A stretch of DNA of 64,000 nt, taken from contig OZ026518.1 of NCBI GenBank assembly GCA_964019695.1, positions 106,984,305 to 107,048,304 on the forward strand. The letters run 5' to 3'. Every line of letters begins with the position of its first letter. Position 1 is the stretch's first letter. The position numbers and the translations under genes are program-made. The notes under the pieces were generated by a model. The model had not been told where the DNA came from, made no database searches, and worked only from the letters and a program-made list of their open reading frames with translations. Below, in pieces: positions 1-13,100 of this stretch. This stretch comes from Loripinus fragilis (lineage: Eukaryota > Mollusca > Bivalvia > Lucinida > Lucinidae).

Positions 1-57
<57 letters not shown>
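1..57. repeat. (TAA)n microsatellite
   Basis: Uninterrupted trinucleotide run at the window edge, so its full length is unknown. It ends about 115 bases before the CIB start codon and therefore lies in the 5'UTR or proximal promoter of that gene. Confidence 0.98.
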
Positions 58-60
<3 letters not shown>

Positions 61-173
61 TGGCATAACGTTGAATGGAGAGCGCACATTTATTTGCCCA
101 CATCATAAATTCCAGTTGCCTCCCTTGTCTTATACTTGAGTTATTTTGGAAACGAAACAAAAACATAAAAAAA

Positions 174-224
174 ATGGGAACATCACAAAGCGTTTTTAAT
201 GAGCAAGAGCTCAATGATTATCAG
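174..224 (+). CDS. CIB1: CIB exon 1 (residues 1-17)
   Basis: Starts [17 protein letters not shown] and ends in phase 0 at CAG|GTTTGT. It carries the N-myristoylation signal. The ATG follows an A-rich stretch and has G at +4. Confidence 0.9.
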
Positions 225-3200
225 GTTTGTGTATTTAATGACATCACACATTTATTTTGAGTATAGTAGCAGTCGAATCCAGTGTCTCCTGTTTAATTCA
301 GGAATAATTTTCCTTTTCAATGACGTCAATGCAATGTTTATACAAGCGTAAGCTTTCCTAAGAGCCTGACTAGGGCTGCCACGTTTACGAAATTTGGTAA
401 ACGTTAACACGAGTTCTAGTAACCGAAACAACAGGTAAAAGACGCTGTGATTTGTCAACCCCTTCCCCCCCCCCCCCCAAAAAAAAAAAAAATATATATC
501 CTGGCATATTCTATTTTTGTCGTTCTTGTGTTTTCGCCAGGTTGGGAACACTTCTATTTTGATCTGTTATAGTTCAATTGATCTAAAATAGACAGATTTG
601 TCTACTTAAAAGCACTGAAATAATGCTTTATCTGCTCTGCGCAGCTGTTGCCAAAAAATTGCAAAATCATTCTCCAGCCAAACTGTGGCCTTTGTTGATG
701 CAATCTTGATGGTGTAAAAGTTTTGATTTTTCATCGAGGAAATTTTTGCAGAAAACCCTTTTTTTATAAATTTGTCTGCTGATTTTGTTAGGAATTCAAT
801 TTACCAGATGAACTTTCAATAAGTGCTGTTGAAGCTTTCAGACTTCTTAAGACCAACATGTACACTGCCATTTCTGCAGCCTTTCTTTGACCCAGTCATG
901 ATGATGAGGACGACTGGGCTGCTGCAAATCAAATTTCCCACAACAGCATCCAAATGTATGGTGGCCAATAAGTGTCATGCATATTTAGAGAAATGGGTTA
1001 ACAGTTATTATACAGTGCATAATCCAATTATTTTTGGTATAAAATTGCTTTAGTTTTAGTTTGGTTCCATTTATATATTTAATCTAAAACTCATGAATTC
1101 TATTCTCCTTATATATTTTTATCTAGTATTTTGTTTCTGTGTCAAAATATTAAAGAAATTTCAACTTTTTCACAGACAAAATATCATTTAAATAATTTGT
1201 AGTTGCCTCCCTTGACATGGTTACAAGAATTGGCTTTTTAAAACAAAATAAGCAAAACATGTTTTATGCAACTCTTAAAATTTGCACTGGGACATTCAAA
1301 ACCCACAGGAATCAAGTCCTATTTACTCTTGTAATACAAACCTGAAGAAAAACACTGAAGTCACACACAATAAAGACTGTTTTCTCAAAAATACTAAAAT
1401 TTTCTCTGTATATGGATGTCATTTATTTGCCTTCATACTTTTGGATGCTGTTAAGGGGTAAAATTAGATTTGCAGCGATACAAGTGACCTTATTGTCACC
1501 TTTCTGCCCAGAAATGAATGTGTAAACGTTGTTCTCAAGAAGTCTGTAAAGAATAACATTATTTACTGAAAATTCATCTCTTAAATTAAATTTTTAACAA
1601 AATCAGAAGACAACTTTATAAAAAAAAGGGTTTTCTGCAAAAATTTCCTCGATGAAAAATCAAAACTTTTACACCATCAACATCGCATCAACAAAGGCTA
1701 CAGTTTGGCTGGAGAATGATTTTGCAATTTTTTGGCAACAGCTGCGCAGAGCATATAAAGCATTATTTCCAAAAAACGATTTTTTCAATAAAAAAGTAGA
1801 GGCAAAAGATCGATAAAGGTAACAGGATTTATCAAGTGAACTGCACTGTAATTTTCAGAAAAACACGTAATTAGGTCGAACAAGCGTCTCCATGATCAAT
1901 AAAGAATTAGTCAGCTAAAAAGGGTAATTTCAAAACGAATATACCAATTCTTATAGGGCTAAAAACTTTTTTTTGAGAAGGTATTTTGGAAATTTAAGAC
2001 ATAAATTATTATTTCTTGAATGAAATTGCAACTAGATCCAGCTTTTTCCGCATTTTATCTTTACTTTATGAACTCTCGCTTCGATGCGTCCGGATTTTCA
2101 GACGTTCCAATACTCGTCACGAGCTAAAATTCCGATTCACCATGGTGCTCGAACTAACAGGAAGGGTCGAATTGACAGGAAGCAAGCATAACAAATAAAC
2201 CGGTCCGTAGAATAACCGAAAACCACACATTAACTGAAAAACACCGAAAACCACTTAAAAAATCAAAGTTAAAGGGGGGAATTATGCCCTCCTAGTATTT
2301 GTTTTTAGTAATTTAGGTTTTAATATAAATCGTGAGTGTAAAATTCCACTCGCCCGCTCGCATTGGCGAGTTAACTTCTGGTTCGGGCAAGTAAAAATAC
2401 CTGCCAAACTCGCCCTTACGGTCGAGTGCATTTTCTGACATGTAAAATGCATTTTATCCTTTAGCGAAGACTAAACGAAGTTACACTACAGATTGTGGAT
2501 CTTTTTCATCGTAAACTGGATGTTTATATCTGACTGTTACAACTACGCATGCGCATTTTCAGACACTGGTTGCAGTTAACTCCCCAGCGGCCGCCTTTCA
2601 GTAGAATTTATTCGCCGGGCCTCCACTATACGGGGAGTTTGACCACAGTCCGCAAATTCAGACATTGAACACGGCATTTTTGTTTACATCAACACCGGTC
2701 AAATAGTACCACATTTTGCTGCCCAAATTAAATGTCACAGCAAGGTATAAGATCGTTTTAAGGGAAGAAAATAGGGTGAGGAGATAATGAGAGACAGAAA
2801 AAATGAAGCCTCAGCAGAAAGACTATGATAAAAACACTATTTAAACTGAAAAATAATATATATTTATCAATATGATTCAAGTACATAGATGGTATGATCA
2901 GTTATTAGGGGCGAGTTATAATGTCATGAGGGCGAGTAGCTTTTTCCACCCACTAGTCCTGCAGGGTGAGTGAGTAAAAAATAATTTTACACCCCTGTAA
3001 ATTATTTATGATATTTTGTTACAAGGTATATGTTGAAGCACAGGAGCTTGAAGTTCTATCCTAAAATCATTCTAAACCCTAAAACCGAAAATCTCATAAT
3101 GTGACATTGTGAGCTTTTGGTTTTGAGGCTATAGGGGTGATTTAAGGATCGAACTTCAAGCTCCTGTGGTTGAAGCCACTTTTTCATGGATTTATAAAAT

Positions 3201-6200
3201 TATAACGTATAGCGGTTAGCAAAAAGCTTAGTTCCTGGACCGAAAACCAATATCTATATAAAATTCAAGCACTTTAGAAATTTATAAAGCTTCAATATAA
3301 CATTTGTATAAAATTCAATAATTAAGCCATTTTTATACCCCGCCACTAAAGTGTGGCGAGGTATTATGTTATACCCTTCGGTGTCTGTCCGTCCGTCCGT
3401 CCGTCAGTCCTCACCATTTCCGATCGATAACTTGAGTATTTATTCACGGATTTTTTTCAAATTTTGCATACATATTGTTATCGGCGATGAGTGGTATGGG
3501 ATTGTTAATGGGCAAAATCCGTCCATTTTTAACGGAGTTACTGCCCTTTTTCGTATTGGAAAAATGGTTTCTGGCCTGTTATTCCTTTACTATTGATGAT
3601 ATCTGAATGAAACTTCACAGATATGTTGCACATCAAAGGTTACATATTTTGACTAAGGACCGTCACTCTGACCTTCCCAGTTTGTGAGTTATCCGCCCTT
3701 GATAGGTCTGAAAAAAGGTTTTTGACCTATTGTTCCTTTACTATGTGGAATATCTGAATATAACTTCACAGATATGTTTCACATCAAAGGTAACATATTG
3801 TGACTAAGAACCGTCACTCTTACCTTTCCCGTTTGTGAGTTATCTGCCCTTGATTGAATTAAAGAATGTTTTTTACCCGTAGTTCCTTTACTATGTGGAA
3901 TATTTAAATGAAACTTTACAGATATGTTTCACATCAAAGGTTACATACTGTGACAAAGAACCATCACTCTTACAGTGATTTTGTTACAATTTTACAGTTA
4001 AGAGTCCTGGGACTCATTACCTGCAAATATCATGAGTCCCCAAATGAAAATTGCGAGTCCCAAAATTTTGGGTCGAGGGAGCTCTTATATTGCATTGTGT
4101 TTGTACTATTTACCGTTTATGTTAATTCATTATAATTATGAATTGAAATGAATAAAAGCTTTAAAACAGTATGTAGGGTTCAGTTGTTTATTTATTCAGG
4201 TGCAGTATTTGTAAAACAGCAGCACACTGTTTGACTGGTTGCATTTCAAACACTTGAAGTGAGGTGTGATTAGAATCCTACTTAGAAAAAAAAATAACAA
4301 ACAAACACACATAACTGAGAAGTCAAAAATAGAAATCCAAGAAAAAAAGCAACAGCTTGTGACTAGATGAGTGCTATACCCTGTAACCCAAGGGTGGACT
4401 TAACCAATGTACAGGCTATCAAGCATGTCCAGAATATTATCCAGCTTTACTGAAATGAAAAGTATCTGACCATGCACTTCTACAGTCTACAGAAGAGTTT
4501 ATTTCGGGTCCGTGGAAACACCCCAAACCACCCCAAAACACCCCAAACCACCCCAAACCACCTCCAAACCTCATCTAAACCATCCCAAACCACTTTCTTA
4601 ACACCCAGAATATGTTTTTATGATATCATCAATGATTGAAGAAGAAATTTAAAAGCATTTTTATTACGTTGACCTGCCATGTTAGCCCCAAACCACCACC
4701 AAACCACCCCAAACCACCTCCAAACCACCCCAAACCACCTCTAAACCATCCCAAACCACTTTCTTAACGCCCAGAATATGTTTTTGTGATAGTATCAATA
4801 AATGAAGAAGAAATTTGAAAGCATATTTATTACGTTGACCTGCCATGTTAGCCCCAAATCACCACCAAACCACCACAAAACACATCTAAACCACCCAAAC
4901 CACGTCCTTAACATCCTGAATTTGCATCTGTGATATTATCAATAATTTCAGAACAAATGTAAAAGCGTTTTTATTACGTCGACCTGCCATGTTAGCCCAT
5001 GGATGAGCTGGAAGAATAGATTTTTCAGGAAGAAGAGTGTCGAACATGATCGACCATATTGATTTTTTTTATTTTCTATTTTCTTTTAATCTCATCCATG
5101 GTTTCCAGCCAGCACCAAACGTGGAGGTATGACTAGGTCTTGTTGTAAAAAATGCAGGAAATGACTTGAACTACTACAAAATTTCCTAAACATTCTTTAC
5201 AACCATTCACTGGCCTTTTTTTTTTTTTTTTTTTTTTTTGTTCAAGAATCCAGACAGTCAGTATTACCAATGATTTTTAACTTTTGTATTCGATGCTCAA
5301 CAGACATTAAATTGCATGCTTTCATTGTGTTCTTTTACATTTGTTTTAGGTGCTCAAAAGAAGCGTCTCATTGATACCGTTCTTTTAAATACCCAAACAT
5401 ATGTTTTGGTTGTGATTATGGTATTTTGCACATTAGTTCTGGGTTCATGAATATTTTTTACATTTGTTTAAGGTGCTCAAAAGAAGCGCATTTTTGTCAA
5501 TACGAGTATTTTGAGTACCAAAAACAAATATTTTGATTGAGAAAAAAGACATAAGAAATAAGTTCACCCAAAATTTTCAATGATTTTTAATGATTATGAT
5601 TTATAACATTTGTTACCAGTTCTCAAAAGAACCGCGCCGTTGAAACGGTTCTTCTGAGTACCGAAAACATATGTTTTCATTGAAAGATTAGACAGTTCAC
5701 ATTATATTTACAGAAAATATCACGTCTTATTTTATGATATTTCGGTAGTTAACATTTGTTTTGGATGCTCAAAAGAATCGTCTCATTGATACGGTTCTTT
5801 TGAGAACCCACAACGTATGCTTTATTTTGAACCAAATAGACATGATTATTAACATTTGTGTTGGGTGCTCAAAAGAACCGTCTCATTGATACGAATCTTT
5901 TAAATGCCCATAACATATGTTTTCAACATGGAATTTCACCTATGACACTTCACATTATTCCTTCTCATTTTTCGCGTACTGGCCGGCATGAAGCCACAAG
6001 ACCTTTTATATTTCATATTTCACCAATGGAATTTCACATATTAGACACTTCACATTATTCCTTCTCATTTTTCGCGTACAGGCCGGCATGAAGCCACAAG
6101 ACCTTTTATATTTCAAATTGCCGCTATTTCACCAATGGAATTTCACATATTAGACACTTCACATTATTCCTTCTCATTTTTCGCGTACAGGCCGGCATGA

Positions 6201-8475
6201 AGCCACAAGACCTTTTATATTTCATATTTCACCAATGGAATTTCACCTATGACACTTCACATTATTCCTTCTCATTTTTCGCGTACTGGCCGGCATGAAG
6301 CCACAAGACCTTTTATATTTCATATTTCACCAATGGAATTTCACATATTAGACACTTCACATTATTCCTTCTCATTTTTCGCGTACTGGCCGGCATGAAG
6401 CCACAAGACCTTTTATATTTCAAATTGCCGCTATTTCACCAATGGAATTTCACATATTAGACACTTCACTTACATTAAGATTGAATCACGCAAACAGTTT
6501 TGACCCAGATCAGGCCCGATAAACCGTCGGGTCTGATCTGGGTCCGACCTGTTAGTCTCTCTGGTGGTAATATTTATCCTTATTAGACCCAACAGATTGG
6601 ACCCAGATCAGAGACTTGATACAACGCTGGGTCTGATCTGATTCCTTTACTGTTTGACACTCTGATTGTAATATACGTCATTAATGGACGCAGTAACTTT
6701 TGCCTACTAGTGTCGCCTGTTGATAACCTTGGCCAACAGTTTAGACCCAGATCAGGTTCGATACAACGTCGGGCCTGATCTGGATCCAAACTGTTTTATT
6801 ATTTTGTTGAGAAAAAAATGTTTACCACCTTTTTTTAGTTCTGACATTTAATGGTCGTTTCTTAGCTTGAGGCTTTTTAGCTGTCCCTTGAGCTCTATTT
6901 GGTACAGAAATTATTCCATCCTTGGAAGTAATGTACTTTTGCTTCTGCTGTTTCTTCTTGTCGCATAGGAAAGATTGAAAAATTGTCTGTTTTTCTTCTT
7001 CTGATTTACATCTCCAAACAGAGCCATTGACCGAGTAGTGTCTTTCTGCGCTGGCAAGACGATAGTTCCCAGTGTCATGTAGAGCGCTTCTGTAGTCCGA
7101 AAAGTGTAATTTTGTCTCCTTGTGCAGTTTCTCTATCAGTTCTCGAGTGGAAGTCGGTCGCCAGTTTACCGATATTTAAAGAATGTTATTTAAAGATTCA
7201 GCATTATTATTTGTCCATAGCTTTTTTTCAACTCAAAAGCATTTGTTGAGCGTGAATGTCGACTTCTGCGAACTCTGCTCTAATAGGACGTCTGCCGTAG
7301 TCTTTAAATGGAGGGAGCCTTTTCAACTCTCGTCGTGCCGCAAACGCCAGACCTTCCGCGCCAAAGACAGAGGACCACTATAAAGAAAGCAAAGAAGATG
7401 TCAAGTGTGAAATGCATAAGATCTAGAGCCTGTGCAGTATGCATTTCCAGCGGTATTCAAATAGAGCAGTTTTTAATATGTCATATGTTTAGGCTGTTTT
7501 CAGTTTTGGTAGGTTCTCCCTATGATTTCGCTCCTGGTAGGAAAGTACACAGGTACTTACATATTTAACCTATTTAGCGGCGACTTAATTTTGACGTCTG
7601 CTGATGTGAATATAGTTTTGCTCGCAGTGAATTTTGTTGTCTGCTGGTAACTCCAACAGCGATCTATTGAGTTGTTCTGTTCTGTTCCCATTTTTCAAAT
7701 TAATTATAAAACGAAAAGTGTGCCGGTGCTCGTGCCTAACTGAGCCTTACGTTACGTTTTCCCTTGGAACGCTCGAGGCGTTAATTGTATATTGCATGAC
7801 ACGTGCCATCACAACTTATAGTGCTGCAGCAGACCTACCATATTGTGACACATACCAGTCCCCACAGGGTAACAAGCAGCAACATATATCATATTAAAGT
7901 TCAGAGCCTTGGGAGTTCAAAATTACATGATGCCACTGTCAGGACTGAGGGCGAAATTTTTTACGGCCCTTCAACAGAGGGTACCCCTAATACCCTAGTC
8001 TAAAGCCCTTACTGATAAATGTATTAAATGTGCTGCAGTATATTCGTGATAATGGACAGTTTGATACAACACTAAACAGAAATGATAATATTAATTAATA
8101 AAACGTCAGTTCCATGTAAACGTTTCTTGTCCACAGTCACGAAAAAGGTCAACAAGTGCAAAAGTCACGAAAACATATGACATTGTAAAATATTGATGAT
8201 ACTGTTGATTTGTTTACCTTAATACATATCGTAAATAAAAACTGGTCATTCAACATAACATTTTATTCAATTGGCTTGTAAATAATCGCCACTGTAGGTT
8301 ATAGTTCACTTGGAAATAAAAAGAATACGGAAACTTAGTTGTGAAAAAGCAACAAATTTTAATCTGTACTTTAGCAACTTTTCCATAAAAATAACACTGA
8401 TTTTGTGCAAATGAGTCAATAAATATTATAAAAGGAAAATATTGTTTGTTTGTTTTTTGACTGATTGAATTATCA

Positions 8476-8513
<38 letters not shown>

Positions 8514-10140
8514 CAATTTTGTATTGCTATTTAATTATTCTGACCGTTTATATTGGGTTAAAATATATACAAACAGTGTAAATGACTTTGGTTTGAAGAA
8601 ATATTTACAGTAATATGGAATTTACGGGCATTTAAAGGTTTGTAGATAGAACATTATGCCCTAAAAATCGCCTTCTGCGTTCAGTGCTATAGTGTTCCAT
8701 ATTTTCCTACAGCTTATTATTCTGTTTATGGAGTCAATTCATATACTTTTCTGAACAAAAATGATTATTTGTACCTAAAAGTAGCAGTTTTAGTCATTTA
8801 TTTGGCATAACAGTAACAAACGGCATGGATTATGCCATTAACATTTATGCAAGGGAGGTAATTTGTTTCTACAGTTAATTTTTCTGTCAATAGGGTCAAT
8901 TTATATAACATTTTAGACGGGACTGATTATTCGGACCTAAAAGTAGCAGATTTAACCATTGATTTGCAATTACATCGACAAATTACTTCAATTAAAGCAG
9001 TTTAGATATGTGTAAGGGAGTTAATCTGTTTCTACAGCTTATTATTCTGTCCATCGATCAATTTGCGTTATATTTCTGACTGAGCGGATTATTTGGACCT
9101 TTAAGTAGCCAATATAGCCATTAGTTTGTCATAAGAGCGACAAACCGCTTAAATTTAGGAAATTTAAATTTATGTAAGGGAGGTAAGTGCAATTTTTAGC
9201 AATTTCTCCAAGGGAAGTGACTTTATGTAGATAGAACAGTATGACACTGAACTCAGCCAGTCACGTGACATAATCGTCATTGGCCATTGGATGAAAATCA
9301 CTTAGAACACTATAGTACTGAACGAAATCGTATTTTTGTAGATAGAACAGAAACGCACAGCGATTTTAAGCTTACTGGGAGGAGATAGGCAAATGAAACA
9401 GAACATTTGATCCCCTTTCCAACGGTATGCATAACTCATTTTTTACCAAAATGTCACTTAGAACACTATAGCACTGAAGCGACGAATTGTACGGCGAATT
9501 TCCAATTTCTATGGCAGAACAATCATTGCAAGTGTATGGCGCATCGGACTCATTAAAAAACTTAAATTCAGAAGCGGTCAGACCCTCGCAGCCAGTGTGA
9601 TGCCATCGCCTGCAAGCATCACAACATATAGACTCGGACTTGCAATTCCGCCGACAAGAACCGCAAGGCCAAAAAGCGGATCTTTGAGTTGACACAATTT
9701 TGCGTTTTTTGAGAGGCATAATTCCAGCATAAATAATACCTGAAATGAATTGCTCGAAAAAGTTACAGTTTATATATGAAAAAGTGAGCAAACAAAAATC
9801 AAACCGTGAAATTACTTACTTATTCTAATTGCTTGTTTGTTCAATTGTGCAACCAGCCGAAAGTAAACAAGTACTAATTAGCTACCGAAATCCTGAGGAT
9901 TAAAGGTGCATCACATGTTTGATCTTTAATTTAATCTGCGACAGTTATTTTATTCTTTAAACTGATTAGGATAATTGATTGCTTGCAAACAAGCAGTCGA
10001 AATTAAATACGGACTAATTAGCTTCCGAATAACGATTAAAGGCGCATCACATGTTTGAACTTCACAATGAACGGTGTGAAGCGAAAAAAGGGGATTTACT
10101 GTTTGTGTGTGTGTTGGTCCAGAGAGAGAGGGGTGGGGGG

Positions 10141-10187
<47 letters not shown>

Positions 10188-13100
10188 GGAAACAGAGAGG
10201 GGGAGGGTGTGTGTGAGTGGGCTTGTTTGCATCCAGGGAGACTGGTCTGAGGTGGTTTGGGGTGGTTTGGAGGTGGTTTGGGGCTAACATGGCAGGTCTA
10301 CGTAATATACGTAATACAAATGCTTTTAAATTCATTCTTCAAGTCTTCATACTATCACAAAAACATATTCTGGGTGTTTAGAAAGTGGTTTGGTGTGGTT
10401 TAGATGTGGTCTGAGGTGGTTTGGGGTGGTTTGGAGGTGGTTTGGGGTGGTTTGGTGGTGGTTTGGGGTTAACATGGCAGGTCTACGTAATATACGTAAT
10501 ACAAATGCTTTTAAATTCATTCTTCAAGTCTTCATACTATCACAAAAACATATTCTGGGTGTTAAGAAAGTGGTTTGGTGTGATTTAGATGTGGTTTGGG
10601 GTGGTTTGGAGGTGGTTTGGGGTGGTTTGGGGTGTTTTGGGGTGGTTTGGGGTGTTTCCACGGACCGCTTCCTTTCAGCTTTTTTAGCTCATAGATTCTT
10701 CTGTCTTTGGATACCTTCCATTTTATTAAAGCTGCATTAAAGTCAAAGACCTCTTTCTTGTTAAGAATGGCTTTATTACTGCTTTGGTCTTTCATTTTCT
10801 TAATCTGATCAGCATGATAGATTTTTACTCTCATTAATTTCTGCTGATTTTCAATGGTCAGCCTATTTCTAAATGTTGTCAGAATTCGATTCTGCACTGA
10901 GAATTCTCTCTCACACCCAGCTGTGTGTACACTTGAGGTCAAAGCCAACCTTGCAAGGACACTCAAATTAGGGAATTCTGGGTGAAATTTAGCAATTAGA
11001 TGCCACAGTTTCCACATTTGGTCTCTTGGATACTGCTCAGCAACAACAGTTCTCTTTAGGAGACTCCATTCTTGAATGGTGGTATCAGCATCAATCAATG
11101 GTTCAGATGTATTCTGTTTCTCTTCACCATTCTCCTTCCACAGCACTGTTTGTGGTTTACCTTTTTATGCTCATTTGTTTCCGTATCGGTTGGTTGGTTG
11201 GTTTCAGTGGTGTGAGCATCATCTCCCTTTTTAGTTGGTTCTTCAATGTTGCCCTTTGACAAAAATCCCGTTTGCATCAACGTTTTTTGACGGTTGTCAA
11301 CCTTTAACCTTTTATTTGTAGGCATGTTTATTATGGTTAATCAGGTACAGGTGAACTCGCTCGTTATTGGCTATTCTTTTAAATACACAGATAAAATAAA
11401 GTGTTTCAGTGCGACATCGCACATGAGTCATTAGATTGGTTCCCCTCGTTCATTTTCTGTTTCCGCGTATATGCTGACTAAGAGCAAGCTGATTAATGCT
11501 GAAAGGGAGACCAGTCTATTGCATCATGTCTTGTGATTAGCTAGCCAAAAGCCAATAAGCCAATCAAAATCGCCGTAATAAACGCATTAGTAAACGGCGC
11601 AACGGTAGAAAACATTCGTCAAAACTCGGATGTTTCCGTCACGTCCGTAACTCTAACATTACCTCGTCTGTATGAAGTAGGTTGATATGCGTCTACTCCT
11701 CTACCAAAAATAAAGAGGCTCTCGTCCGGCGATTTACCACTTCCGCGCGTCTAAAGCAAAATCTTATGAACGCTAGATTTAGACAAAATTATGAGTAATT
11801 CAATGATAGAAAAGCCAAGTTTCCATTTTTAGAAAATTAATTAAAGGTTTAAAATATAAAATATGGACAAAGAGCAAAATTAGACTTTGTACGAAAATGG
11901 GAGTGTGTATGTACGTCACAACGAGTTCACGTGATACGTCGTATTCAAAATGTCTGCCCCCGTCGCTAAAAGACAATCAACAGACGGGAAATGAGAAATA
12001 TACATATTTTACCATAGCTTCACGATTCAATTTGATAATTTGGAGGAAATAAACGTTGGTCATTTTCGCCACAAACAAATTCAGCAGCCCCACGCACCTG
12101 CTTGATCATAAAACTGAATGAAGCGTAGTATTTTCAATTAGCTTTTACTCGATGCCAATATCTACGTTCTTTCGATGCTTTCAGCAGTGCGATTAATATG
12201 TCACTCATTGATATTCGCTGATCCAGATGTATGTGGTGGAGGTGGGAAGGGGTATGGGGCAGGGAGTGCGGACCTCCCTGGAAAATCACAATAAGAAGTA
12301 AAACCTGTCTTAAGCAGTTACTCAAAAATGTTTTGAGTAACTGCTTAAGACAGGTTTTACTGTATATCATTCGTAGGCTCCGGCCATTTTTTGGGGTCTA
12401 AAAATTTTGAATTTCAATAATTTATGGGGTATTCAGAAAAAATAATATTTTTTGGGGTATGAAAATGTTTTGAGTAACTGCTTAAGACAGGTTTTACTGT
12501 ATATCATTCGTAGGCTCCGGCCATTTTTTGGGGTCTGAAAATTTTGAATTTCAATATTTTAGGGGGTATTCAGAAAAAATAATATTTTTGGGGGTATGAA
12601 TATTTTGTGGATATTTTTTTGGCATCATCACAAAATTGGACTAGTTTTAGGGGTCTTTTCTATGTATTTCTAGGTGTTTTTTTTTAAGGTAAATGTACAG
12701 AATGAGTATAGTTTTTGGGGTTGCAAAAATTTCAAATATTTTCCTGATATTCCCAATATTTTTGGGGGGTAAACTGTAGATGCTGGGCCCAAGCCTATGT
12801 ATGAAGAAAAAATGAGAGTACCCACACTGGGGGTCTAATCCAGTGGTGGATCCAGAGTGGGCTCGTGGGACCCCCCCCCCCCCCACACACACACACACAC
12901 TTGAGACAGGGAAAGGCCATATTATTAATATGTAAAAAAAAAAAAAGTAGGGAGAGCCAGGATTCGAACCAGCGTGAGAAAAATACATTGGTTTAGATGA
13001 CCTGGACGTTATCGACCGCGCTACTGGGGCGCTACTGTCAATCCTAATCTAAACCAAAATGTGCTATGTTTCTTGATGTATTTACCTGCTTATAAGACCG

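Noticed and set aside
75..173. In-frame upstream ATG that would extend the CIB protein by 33 residues
   Set aside because: The extension is unlike any CIB N-terminus, and the MGxxxS myristoylation start at 174 is the conserved form.
5925..6475. CRISPR-like regular repeats
   Set aside because: Whole 100-bp units are repeated without unique spacers; this is a satellite in a eukaryotic intron.
6583..6789. 68-codon minus-strand frame
   Set aside because: It consists of three copies of the GACCCAGATCAG hairpin.
10051..10335. Open frames on both strands through GA repeats
   Set aside because: Low-complexity translation of a microsatellite.
12952..13034. Functional tRNA gene
   Set aside because: Boxes A and B are present but arms do not pair well.
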